Below, one piece after another: positions 20,401 through 32,600 of a stretch of DNA of 64,000 nt. A program made the position numbers and the translations under genes. The first letter of the stretch is position 1. Each line of letters begins with the position of its first letter. The notes beneath the pieces were generated by a model. It saw nothing but the letters and a program-made list of their open reading frames with translations. It searched no databases and was not told where the DNA came from. This DNA is from Bugula neritina (taxonomy: Eukaryota; Bryozoa; Gymnolaemata; Cheilostomatida; Bugulidae): assembly GCA_964035545.1 (NCBI GenBank), contig OZ037768.1, positions 13,826,175 to 13,890,174 of the forward strand, written 5' to 3'.

Positions 20401-23400
20401 AGTGCACAGAACATTTTGTAGCTAAAAAAGTGCAGAAGACTTTCGTAGCCAACAAAATGTTGGTCCAAACTTAAATTCCAAATCTTTAAAATGTAACCTA
20501 ACAATAACGGTAAGAGATATTTAGAAGCACATGCCTGAACTTACATAGAAAATACCTACCAATGAGCAATTGCATATGCACACTATTCATGCAGTGTGAA
20601 TGCTGTCTTACCAGCTCTCAGTGTGAATGCTGCCTCTAATCTAACAACAACATCTTCACTCTCATGTAACATTTTCAAGATGGTCTGATACACAACCGGC
20701 CTCATAGATACTGAGAGTTTGACGCTTATCCACATACCAATCAGCCAAAGTACCCTCCGTTTCACAACTCGATAACTGCAACATACACGGAGTAATTACA
20801 CACCTTTACCCATCTCAACAACCCAACCTCATTCAATAATAAGTGGGGTTTAGAAGTCACTAATTCATTCAAGAAGTTTATTGACTTACTTAGGGTGAGT
20901 GTTTGTAAATTCAGTTAATAAACGTTCTTGCAGCCATTTGTCAAAATCCACCTCTTCATATATATCATAAGCTGCTAAGCCAACAGCATGGTACACTGCA
21001 ATACATACATAGACAGCATGTCAGCGCACAGGTGATAGTCAGCTGGTGTCATAGCAGCAGCAGCATATCATACAGAGGTAACACACCCTGTACATGCTGC
21101 CAATAAAATACATTACCAATAATATAGCAGACCATATGATACATGTTTGTGGCAAAATGCTTTATGCTAAAACTGAGCAGCTGCGTCAAAACTTATGGAA
21201 CATTTTCATTAATATTTAACATCACTACAGGTGTCTTTAAAGCTGAAGCTGATTGAAACATTAATAATTTAAATACTTTGTCATTAATTTCAATATATTT
21301 CATCACTCTTATAAAATGCATTTTAAATGCAAACATGAAACTTTTAGTTCATTTTTTCACCAAACTACATGATCAGAATATCTCCATGAGACTGCATGAA
21401 CAGTTGTCACACACTACCAGCTCTCTCTCAACTGCCTATGTGAAAGTATGGAGAAGCTCAGTCTGATAGATACTTGCACTGTTTTTGCTTATTACGAGTA
21501 TATAATTCAGAAAGTTCCTTGTGTTTTAAAGTATGCTATATCTATTATATAGATTATGGAAAATGATGTGATACACTCATCAAAGCTTGTGGTAGAAAAT
21601 TTGTTTGTCAACAACTTTTTTTGGTTTAATTATAAATCACAAAGTTTTTCCAGAACAATTTTAATTCAAGTACGTGTGAGTCATAAGGCTGCTAAATTTA
21701 TACAAAAACTATTATTAAAATAGATAATGATCCAGCAGCACAAAACTATATAATTAAAATAATATTCCAGAATAAAAAGAATCATGACAACTTCAGTCTG
21801 TGTCTTGTGTACACATACATATACTAGCAGCAGGTAAATGCTGTGAAGAAACAGTGTTGTGTAGTGTTGTGAATAGCGATATTAAATAAGTTGACGATAT
21901 TAAATAATTTGACGATATTGAATTTTGTGATAAAATTAAATGCAAATATATTATTACAATACAGTCTACCTGCTGACTAGAAAAATGCTAAGTTGTGTAG
22001 CTGTTTCAAAGCTAAGCTTTATAGCTGTTGTATACAAACAGTAAACAAACATACGTGCATCTTTTTTCAAAACTGAGGAGATATCAGCAGGATCAGATAA
22101 CTCTTCATTCTCTCGTACCATTCCAATAAGAATAGGAGTTATTATAGGAGCGAATTCTTTAAAAAGCGCCGCAAATAAGCATTCAACACATGGCTGTATA
22201 TAAAAAACCAGAAGAAACATATTCAAGCTGCCTGAATTGAGACTCCATAGTACATATTTATCACATACTATTACTTTTATTTCTAAAAATCATCCACAGA
22301 ATATGTAATTTAAAACTACAGAGAATTGACCGATTTTAAAGAAAGATTTTAGAAATGCAAATAGTTTTTTTCAACAGATCAGAACTGCTTATAATGCGAA
22401 TAGATACTCACTCTGATGTTGTACTTGTATGAGCTACCACCTTCTTCATTTACTGTAAAATTAATAAAATAATAGCTAATGATTGTGTGTGGAAAAACCA
22501 ATTACGACAGTACGATGATGCAACACTTTTGAAATTCACAAGCAAACCTAAACAACTAACTCAAGCTGATTTTACTGATGAAAGGATTATAATATAAACT
22601 ATGCAAATGAATTTTTCATATGATACATGGGGACAGTGTTAATCGAATGAAACCAGACCATAAGTTCTTAATGCAAACTGCAAATCCATCTAGTACGGAT
22701 CCATCTGAATAATGGCAACGCAGTGAGTGAAAATAAATAAACTAACCATAGTCCTCGGGATCAGACTCCCAGAGTTCAAGGTCAGTGATGCTGAGAGGAA
22801 GGTAGTTGGTGACTAGAGCTTGGAATACCTTTGATAGTACTTGTGTGGTCATTGCTGACTTTATAGCCTGATGCGCAGTTAATGCAACTTCATCAGTTTC
22901 TAAATACAGAGCAACAATACAGCATAGCTGGTGAATGGCAAACTGAAACCAAATTTAAAAGCATCTCTGACTTCACTTAGCAACCTAAATAAAAAACCAG
23001 AGAGCAAATTAGTTAGGCGACCTGTTGCCCAACTATTGCCCATTTCCATATATTCTTTATCAGATGGCAAAGTAAATGATAGAATATAATGACAACGGCT
23101 TTCAAGAACTTTACCAACTTTAATAGTTGAGACGCTAGACAATAACAACATAACAAAGTTTTAGAATAAGGAACATAAACTTATAGCATAAAGCTTCAAT
23201 CAAAACTTAATTACTAACCAGAGCGCTGAAGGGATTGTGGCCTATAGGTTTCATTGCACAATATGCTTTTCATAAGATTTAAGAGGTTTACATTAAACCT
23301 TTCGAAGTTCGTAGCCACAAATGAACCAGAAAAGCAGAGCTTGTATACAAGTTCTAGAGAAGAATTTATATAGAGTATGTACATCTCGGAGTGGTATGCC

Positions 23401-26400
23401 AGCATATCCAGAAGCTGAAAAACCAACAGTCCGTTAACACATCAGTTTGTTACCCTAAGAATTTGCATGCATGCAGTAAAACGGGTGTGCATATGTTTTA
23501 TATTTGCATCTAAGAAACCAGCCTAAATTAAAAACTAAAGATGTGGAGACTTCAACAAAGTCATGTCAAAACAGGAAAACAAATATTCAGTACTCAACAA
23601 TAAAGACATGTTGAACTTACAATTTTGGAGTAGAGTATGAGCACCTTTTTACACAGCTCAGAGGCGTCTGTAGAGTCAGAAAATATATTTCCTGAAACAA
23701 CGGCAAAATACTCAGAGACTCGAAATACACATAGCAAAACTACTATCCAGTGAAGCTGAATATTGAAAATAGTGCAAAAAATAGCGACGAAAACATTGTT
23801 GAAGATAAAAGAAAACATTGAAGCACAGAAATGTAACACAAACCTTTTGCTAATAAATTTTCTATTCCACAAATACAAAGCTGGATGAATAGGTTGACGC
23901 TGTCGCAGGCACCTGGGTTTTTGAATCCGTAGACCACAAGTTTCCTTAACACTAACCACAGAAGAGGGCATTGAAAAATCAATATCAAATAAGGTTGACA
24001 TTAAAAACACTTACATAGACTATAGAGAGTGCATAGCTAAAAGAAATGGGAAATCAAGATGGCAGTCGCAAAAATCACATAAGCTTTTCGTAAGAGTCCC
24101 AGTAAATTGAGAACTTTTAGCAGGCTACAAGTTTGACAATATGACAATGTAAATTTCCCAGTCAGTAAAAAGGCAGATATGAGTGAATTCGTTAATTCGC
24201 CCTAACAAATCTAATCTAAAGTAGCCTAAACATTCGCACATACAAAGTATGCCAACTCAATGCTGCTTATCAAGCTAAGGCTGCTGGTGATAACGCAAAC
24301 TCAGAAAGTTTTCAAAAATCTATTTAATGAACTTATTATAAACACCAGTATGCGTGTACCTTTCAAAGTAAGGTGAGCATACTCGAGCATCAAATGAGCT
24401 CTCTGTAGATTATTCCCTGTTAAATATTCATCAAACTGATTCATCTGGCCCGTCCACAGGTCCAGCATAAATTGAAAAATTCCATTCGTCAGCTGAAAAT
24501 ATTCATTAAATACAAATAAAGTAAAACTCAAGTTTTATCGACAGTACAATCTACTAATTCACTTCATCTGTTAAACCGAAGGCACATTCATAAGAAACAT
24601 CAGCCACTGTACTCGTTCAAAACCCTGAAACAGCTATTGACTACAGGTCGAGTAGTAAATGCATTAGAAATACAAAACATAGTTGTAAAATAATGCCCAA
24701 ATACTTACAATAGAAAGCACATTTAAAACAATATCATCACATATTTTCTATTACAATCAGCATACTTTAAAACTGCTAGCAGAGCTTAAACTTAAATACC
24801 TCCTCAAAGACTTTCCTGTCGTGAGCAAGGCGTCTAGAGGACAAACACTTGACGACTTGATACAGAGACAGCAATATTCTCTGCTGCCTTAACTCATCAT
24901 TTACAGTCCTGATGGCATCCATGAGAGCAGGAAGAAGTTCTGGCCACTGTTTAGGACAATCTAGTCGAGCAATTTTTCCAATGACAACAGCCAGTTGTAT
25001 TGCTAACTAAATGAAGATAAATTTTTTTTAATAATGTAATGCAATAGATATAAAGCAATATATGTTAACAGAGCAGGTATCACATTACATGAAGAAAATA
25101 AATTACACAAAACCTGCCTGATTAATAGGTTCGTGAAAATTTTCAAGCAGCATCTGCTTTATTTTTGCTTTTTCTTCATCATTGATGGCTCTAAAACAAT
25201 CCAGGAACAATATCACGTTTTACAAATGCATTTACGCTTCAATAATTAGAAAATTATAAGACACTGAGCGACATCAAAAAGTTTATAGAAACCTACCCAG
25301 GAGACAGTCTTCTCCAATACCTATCCACACCATTTTTTAAATATAAGATTGCTTGCCACCTTATCTTGACCTCCACACCTTTGTTAGAGAATACACTCTG
25401 TAAAATTCCAATAGCACTATCTAGCATCTATATAATTATCAGAAAAGAAGCAAAAGACTGAGTATTGCAATTATTGAATAAAAGAACAAACTACAAGACT
25501 CGACGAGCTAATGTGCAGGTAGTCGCAAATGCCATAGTTAAGGGGATGAGGACGATACTGATTGAGTAAAAGTAGGCCGTCTATAGTACTAAAAGCTTCA
25601 ACCATCATAGAACTCATTGCCAGTACATAACTATTTACCGTATTTAACTTTAAAAAAAATAATTTGTATAGCAGATTCAAAATGAATTTACACAATTGTA
25701 TAACATCCAATTGAAAGTATGCAAAGTTTGTTTACATAGTAAATTTTAGTTGGTAGAATTAGATGTGATAATTTATCAAAAGGTTACTTGTAGAATTATA
25801 GATTTAATGTTTGTTTAACACATATTTCAATAACAACTGCTACCATATACAGGCAGTTTTCCGAAAAACATGACACATTTTTATTTTAACAAACTTTAAC
25901 AACTTTTTAAACTCAATTAAAATTCATAATGCTTTTAGAAAATCGCTTCATTACTAAACTTCTTGTTCAAATCAAGATTTTTAAACAACTCACAGATATA
26001 AAAGATTACACTTAGAAACGAAACTGATTCGACTTTCATCATGTTCTTATATAAAAAACGGTATAAAGCAAAATTTGATGACTTATGAAAAATATAAATA
26101 TACTTTGACTTTACTTACTTATTTTTAAGCTAAGCCTCTACATGCAAGTGAAAGCGGATTGTCATAAAAAATAAACTTTATTACAATCTAGTCAACAAAA
26201 GCAAAGCTAAACCTGCTGATCTTGACAAAGCTGAAAAATGTCAGTCCTTCACAACTGTAGAATATATATGCAGTATATTCTCATACCATAAGCAGAGTGT
26301 AAAATCCTGGTTCACTCTCCCACACCTTTAGTTGTTTCTCAGCAGATCTAAGTATTTCTGCATCCTGGCTTGTTGCTTTGTGAAGGACATCCAGAACAAG

Positions 26401-26421
26401 ATTACCATTTTCTTCATTCAT
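14474..26421 (-). CDS. IPO11: Importin-11, nuclear import receptor
   Basis: 24 coding exons in order: 26287-26421, 25297-25397, 25114-25190, 24800-25002, 24360-24492, 23844-23951, 23621-23691, 23219-23414, 22747-22899, 22412-22452, 22055-22193, 20890-20995, 20612-20775, 20102-20208, 19587-19751, 18660-18852, 18181-18260, 17132-17212, 16812-16910, 16371-16484, 15932-16053, 14922-15023, 14754-14835, 14474-14638. All phases agree and total 978 aa, close to the human protein (975 aa as recalled). Diagnostic stretches include KNGVDRYWRR, LDCPKQWPELLPAL, RRVLWLIGMWISVKL, LWQQSEEHNMLQ and HVYLLEDGLLLW. This importin-beta superfamily HEAT-repeat receptor carries cargo (in other animals UBE2E enzymes and rpL12) into the nucleus with Ran-GTP. 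The exon 3/4 junction has two equivalent solutions; the canonical GT one is given. Confidence 0.95.
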
Positions 26422-26591
26422 CTTTCTGTGGATATTTTATTATAGTTTTTCTACTGTAGTAGACTAAAAGACAAAACTGAAAAGGTTTAAAAATTTGCTT
26501 GTTTCAACTCTGTCACAAATAAGCAAAAGATATGTTTCATAAACAAGTTGATTTTGCAATGAAAAGAAAAAATAGTTTTTTATTAGTAATC

Positions 26592-26650
26592 AGTGTGTGT
26601 GCATAGGTGTGTGTGTACGTATGCATGTATGTATGTATATATGTATATAC
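26592..26650. repeat. Microsatellite (GT/ATGT type)
   Basis: Alternating purine-pyrimidine run of gtgtgtgt, atgtatgt and atatgtatata units just upstream of importin-11. Confidence 0.7.
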
Positions 26651-27017
26651 AGAATAAGAAAAGTTCTGGGAGCAAAACTAAATGAACAAAAGAGGATAAA
26701 TAAATAAATATATAGAAAGTTACAGTAGTGTAGCGCACAATCGGAACACTGAACTAGACCACTAATACGCTGAAAGAGATGGATAAAAAGACAAAGAAAC
26801 TCCACCCAAAATCAAATGTGGGTAGACTGTATGCTAGCAGGAAAGAAGGCTGCAAAGGAAGAATTTGAAGAATCAATGTTAAATAATGTGACTTGTTAGA
26901 TAACATAAAGAGAGGCCACCAAGACACAATATTAAGTAACTTCTCAAAGAATATAAGCGCAGCAAAACTAAAAAAATGACAAAATTACTGAAATAACTGG
27001 CTAATGGAAAGAAAAAA

Positions 27018-27054
27018 GGTGTCATTCCAGATAAACACTTCCTAATTAGACGCT
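27018..27054. mobile_element. Relic end of the 9922-10412 MITE-like family
   Basis: A 37-bp stretch beginning ggtgtcattccagataaa and ending attagacgct aligns with the left inverted repeat at 9923-9959 with a handful of substitutions. No opposite end was found nearby, so this is a solitary or truncated copy. Confidence 0.55.
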
Positions 27055-27939
27055 AGGCTAAATTTACCACTTACACGTTTTTTGATATTTATCAATTATT
27101 TGATGTATGAGTCATACATTAGTACACACTGATACATAGATTAAATTTAACATAAAACATTAATCAAAATAAAATCAAGAAATAAATGCATGTTCAATAA
27201 TCATACAAAAATAAATATCAATGCATATTGTGATGGCCGTAGGATATGGCGTGCTATCCCCCTTCCTCTATCATACTTGGAATCCAGAATATGCATTCTA
27301 TCTTATGACAGTTTATTGTATCATGGATAATTTATGCAGCACTTTGAGATGCCGCACTGAAGCACGGCGGCCCATGCTGCAGCCTGACAACCTGAACCCG
27401 CGGGGCTAACCAGCATGAAACTTTCCTTTATAAGCAGGACATTCTGTACGCCCGGTGACACTTGGCTAGTAGGATTACTAACACAATTACTCGTGTGTAG
27501 CTTTTACTAACGTTATTGACTTTTATCTTGATGCTACTATAATTTTAAAGTGTTGTAAAGATAGTTTATTCTCTCACAGATTACAAGTCTAGTTCTCTCT
27601 TTCAAACACAAAGAGTATGTTCTAGCTTTGCAACACACGCAGTAGTTTTCCTGTGTAACATACAACAATATATCATAATAGATAATCATAATACATTAAT
27701 ATAAAACATTTACCAACAGGTGACATGGGAGGTGTGAAAGATGCATTCTGGGAATGGGATGTAATAAATAAGTAAACTAGTATCACTATCATTCAAGTGC
27801 TTATCCAATGGATTAATTTATTATTCATTTTGTGTACCAAATGGATAGTATTTGTGTACGAAAAGACCATTTTGTATCCGAAACTACCAGTGTACGACTT
27901 GCTACCAAATGACAGTAACTCATTTATTACAGTCACAGC

Positions 27940-28510
27940 GTGAGTGTTACTATTCGTATTACTATCAGTTGTTATAATTAGACTTACACTTAGATTTAAT
28001 ATTATTATTACTATTAGTGATCCTTGCTAATACTATTAGTATTAGTGTATTACAGTATCAGTATTAGTATAGTAATAGTAATGGTATAAGTATTACTAAT
28101 ACTAATAGCATTAATTAAAATTAATCCGATAAATAATCTCATAGTCATAGTGATAGTAAGCTCAAAACTAAATTAATACTAATACTAATAGTAATAGTAA
28201 TATTAATATAAGACCAAGTATTACTATTGGCATTACTAATACTACTAGTATTACTATTAGTATTACTAATACTAATAGTAATAGTAATACTTAGTCTTAT
28301 AGTTACAGTTATATTAATATTATTAATAATAATATTTACTTTTGTAGCCATATCCTATCGATATTTAAAGTGATATTCTTACTATTAGTAATACTCATAG
28401 TAATACTGGCAGTGACTGTGAGTAAAGTTACATCATAGACATAATAACTATTTAATTGATAATAAACATTAGTATCACTAATTTTTATTTTAAATCAATT
28501 TTTAAAATAA
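27940..28510. repeat. TAN-trinucleotide low-complexity region
   Basis: Period-3 DNA of TAN and NTA triplets (tactattagtattagtat type), densest at 27950-28330. It gives a spurious Ile/Asn/Ser/Thr-rich open frame (28145-28351, minus) that reflects composition only. Confidence 0.75.
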
Positions 28511-29692
28511 AAATTAAATTCAATGAATTCTATTACATTTAATAATTAATATTATATAATCTAAAATATATTAATAACTATTCCTATCAATTTTTACTAA
28601 TATGTTGATTGTACTTGGTTTACTTACAAAATGATACTACACTTATCTACGGCTATACCGTATACCTACACGTATTGATATTCATATTCAAATTGACATT
28701 GCAGTTGCTTTTTGTTTTTATCATTTTCGCGAAACATGAATGGACTTGCCTCGCGGCAGAAACGACCTTGAAATGCAACCGTAGCAGTAACTTAATAATT
28801 ACAGTATTATAGCCCTAGATTAACCTTCTATCTAAATTTTAGGTAAGATAACTCTGTGTTTTTAATTGCGTTTTTTAGGTTTAAGATTTAAAAGGTATGA
28901 TATTATATTATGATAGCATTACAGTTATGGTTTGATCTACCGTGCATATAATGTAGACTGGCAACTCTACATTTTTGGCAAAACCACATTGCAGTTTCAT
29001 ATATTGATTATGATTACAGTATACTTGTTTGATCAGTACAGTACCCCTATGCTCATAAGTTACTTATTATTCATAAACCACTGTAATTGACAAACTTGAC
29101 TTCCTTTATTGTAGAAAATTCAGTTAAGTTGTGCTTGCATTCTTTATTCTATGCCAGATCATATTTTTCATTGCGATAACTGAGACATTCCATAAAAGAA
29201 AAATAATACCAACGGCTCAAACAAGCTTAACTAAAACAAATAATTATGTGTGAAAATCTATCAAGTGCTGGCATGTTTCAAACACAAAAATAAACACTCT
29301 CTACTCATCTACAGTACAAATCATATTAGTATAGTAACATTTGCATATACTTTAAGATGAAAAGAAATTAAGATTAGTCTCTACTGGCATTATATAAAAT
29401 ACAAAATAGGGTAAAAATATCATTTTCAAATTAAAAGACACCTGCAAAATGTTACAAACCATATTAGACAATGAAGTGAAATGTGCCAATAATGATAGAA
29501 TAAGCAAAACTACGAAATTATAGACAGTAATATTTAGTGTTACTAAATGTTGTAACAGGATTGTAGACTTCACAGATTAGGGCTTTAGTTCAACTCAAGC
29601 TTGTAGGTCATGAACAAGATATTCAGCAGTATGAATAAAATATAGTATAAAAAAGTGTATATAAGTAAGCTAAGTGAGTGAACTAAAGGACG
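28511..29692. other. Intergenic DNA downstream of GPD2
   Basis: AT-rich sequence between a TAN array and the GPD2 stop codon. The GPD2 3' UTR and polyadenylation site should lie in the last few hundred bases. No other gene was seen. Confidence 0.4.
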
Positions 29693-32600
29693 CTATAGTC
29701 CACCCCCACTTCTCACTGTGTCAATAGGTTTCCTATGCATATTGATAGCTGAGGCTAGCCTGCTATGTGAAACTGAGCCTTCCTTCATTGCCGACATCAG
29801 CTAAAAGTATGAAGAGAACAATTGAAAGTATAAACATATTTAAATTGGTTAATTTATATCAATTGAAAAACCGAGCTGTGAAATGCAGTAGTGGGAATAA
29901 ACACAGGTAAAACTGACATACCTGCAAAAATTCTGATTCATCAATTCGGCCATTTTTATTCAAATCCACTTCTTTGAGCATGTCAGTTAGCATAGCATCA
30001 GATATTTCCTGGCCTTGACTCTGACAACATAAAGTAAAAGCTTTTATAAGTACAACAAACAACAGCATCTAAACAGACAATGTGTGCAAGTATTTTATGT
30101 ATAACAATATCAACATACACACATTAGACTTCACAAACTCCTATAACTAATTCAATTCTTACCGTTTCTCACTGTAACTGTTTTAATCCTTGCAGGTAAC
30201 AGGCTATAACTAATCCCATATATATGTGAAAACATGTATTCTAAGATTTTACCGAAGTGCCTAAATGGTTTGTAAAATTAACTAAAAAATATGTCCGGAG
30301 TTATTATTTACAGCAAATAAACTAGATATTGATTACTAGCAACGCATGAAAAAAGGTGGCGGGCTATGAATAACAGGGATATGAATGAGCGGAGTGGCAA
30401 TTATGATAGTACAACACTGCGATTAGTGAAATTTCCAGTCACTACATGCAATCAAGTAAAACAGGCACAATGACCTCTAAGGTATTCTGGCTGCCTTCAT
30501 AGTTCATTGCTACAACATATAGTAGCAGCTTAAATAGAATGAGTAGATTATTTCATGCAGTCAGTTAAGAGAATTAGTGGTCTAGGGGTTAGAGCACTGG
30601 TCTAGCAAACAAGAGATTGATAGTTGGGTTCCAGCACACACCATTGGTGATGTTAAGAAGGGCATTTGATCATAATTGCTCCTGTGCCACTATAGAAACA
30701 AGTCCTTAAAGAAAACCCTTTACCATCAAGAGTTCTCACCAGGATGGTGACTTTAAAAAACATGTTAGACTTGCCAATGCATGATTGCTATAATAGTTAC
30801 ATGGCAAGTTAGGAGGCACAATTATGTAGGCACATTCCTAGTGCATATGAGCTTCTTTTTCCAATGAAGATTCATTAGAGAGTAGGAAGTGAACTAAGTA
30901 AATATTCATAACCTGATGATTCATTGGCCAAAAATTGGCATCTTTTTTATAAATAATAACGAAATTTTATCAGATAAAAACTCAAACTTAAGCAATTAAA
31001 CCATTTTTTCATTTCTATAAACTGTGCGACACTGAATGAGAACCATTTACAACATGGGCAGTGTTTGCGCCAATTGAGGGGAGGGGGCTTCAAATACCCG
31101 CTTTAACAAGTCAAGCTTAAACTGACACTGACACCTACCTTCATGTGTCGTCTCAGATCATTTAGAGAAATGTAGCCTTTGCGGTCACAGTCAATACGCT
31201 GAAACTGTTTTAGAAAAGATTCTCTATCAGCTTCTGATAACTGAGGAGTCAAGCTGTTTATTTTATCTTTTAGGTGAAGCCCCATTTCTTTGTCCAGGAA
31301 CTGGAGACAATATTCATGCTCTTCCTACATAACATTAAACCTACTATGATTGCTGGCTTAGAAGACAATGAAATACATAATTAGAGGATACTAAACACTC
31401 ATTGCAAGAGCTCTAACATTTCCAATTTTATTTAAGCTGATTGAATGATCAAGCCATAGTCTACATGACACAGGATATATATGAATATTACTTTGCATTT
31501 CTGTTTACTCCAGCCAAGCTCTTTGCCCATGATCTCTACAATTTTAGGTACGGCTTGCTCGGCTGCAGCTACATTAAGGAAAGCTAAACGGGTTCTCCTG
31601 GCTACAATGTCTAATGCCCTCCTCGCATACTCCATCCTGACTGCATAGACTACCTGAACAGACAAAAACATGGCGGACTCATTAGGAGCTTGTCTCAAGA
31701 TAAGACAGGTCTGCAGTAAGAAATAATAACTTTCTTCACCTTATAGAACATCAAAAACTTTATATAATTTAAAAAATAAAAACTCGTGACTGAATAGATT
31801 AATGTTAGCACCTCTGCTTCAATGTACGGGAAATCAGGATGGAGACGCCGGCCAACCACGGGCCAGGTGAGGCCAGTCATCTGTGCCAGCTCACATAACT
31901 TGAAAGCTCGGTCACCATATATGGATGATAAATGTTCAGCAACCTGCAAAGTATCTCTTCGACTTGAATCAAGAAGCACCAACAGCATATACATATAAGG
32001 TAAGAACAGGAGTGGTGCTTTAGCATAATATAAAAAACTATAACATACATATCTCTAAACCAGCTAGCACATTTCAAACTCAAAACTTACATCTATCCAA
32101 CATAAAAACATAGACAACTATGTACTATTTACGAAATACAACAAGACTCAATATCAATTGCAGAACAACTTACAGCCACGTCGATTCCGAAAGTCTGCAC
32201 TAATTTAACGTGCATTGTTGGCGACCAGTCATGAGCTCCATCAAGAAGCAAGCCACTTGTTTGGCATGAGCGGGAAGGCTTCAAGTTACACACATCCACA
32301 GCTTTATCAACGGTCTCTTGAGCCATTTCTCGATAGGTCGTCCATTTTCCACCTACATAATACATTACACCATGTTTGTATAGGGATATTACTTTTATAT
32401 GCATTATTATATTCCTTTGAACACAAAACTTGATATTCTCTGCCATACTAGTGAACACATACCAGCAATAGTGATAAGGTGGTCGTCTCCTATTTCTATA
32501 ATGTGATTACGAGCCAATGACTGAGTGTCTTTCTTATTGGGATCCATTACAAGAGGCCTCAGGCCAGTCCAGCATGACAAAACATCCCCACGTCTTACTG

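Larger units (their letters stand above)
26422..27939. other. Intergenic region upstream of importin-11
   Basis: Contains a GT/TA-type microsatellite at about 26592-26650, a relic of the MITE-like end at 27018-27054, and a short GC-richer patch at 27230-27415 whose open frame (62 codons) I cannot assign. The importin-11 promoter is expected in the first few hundred bases but shows no clear motif. Confidence 0.4.

Noticed and set aside
22960-23137. Open segment between importin-11 exons 8 and 9 as an extra exon
   Set aside because: It cannot join exon 9 in frame, and the acceptor at 22899 gives a gapless family alignment without it.
25471-25710. 79-codon minus-strand frame in importin-11 intron 1
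   Set aside because: Not needed for the importin-11 alignment: exon 1 joins exon 2 in phase and without a gap.
28145-28351. Asn/Ile/Ser/Thr-rich frame
   Set aside because: Pure consequence of TAN-triplet DNA; no start context or conservation.
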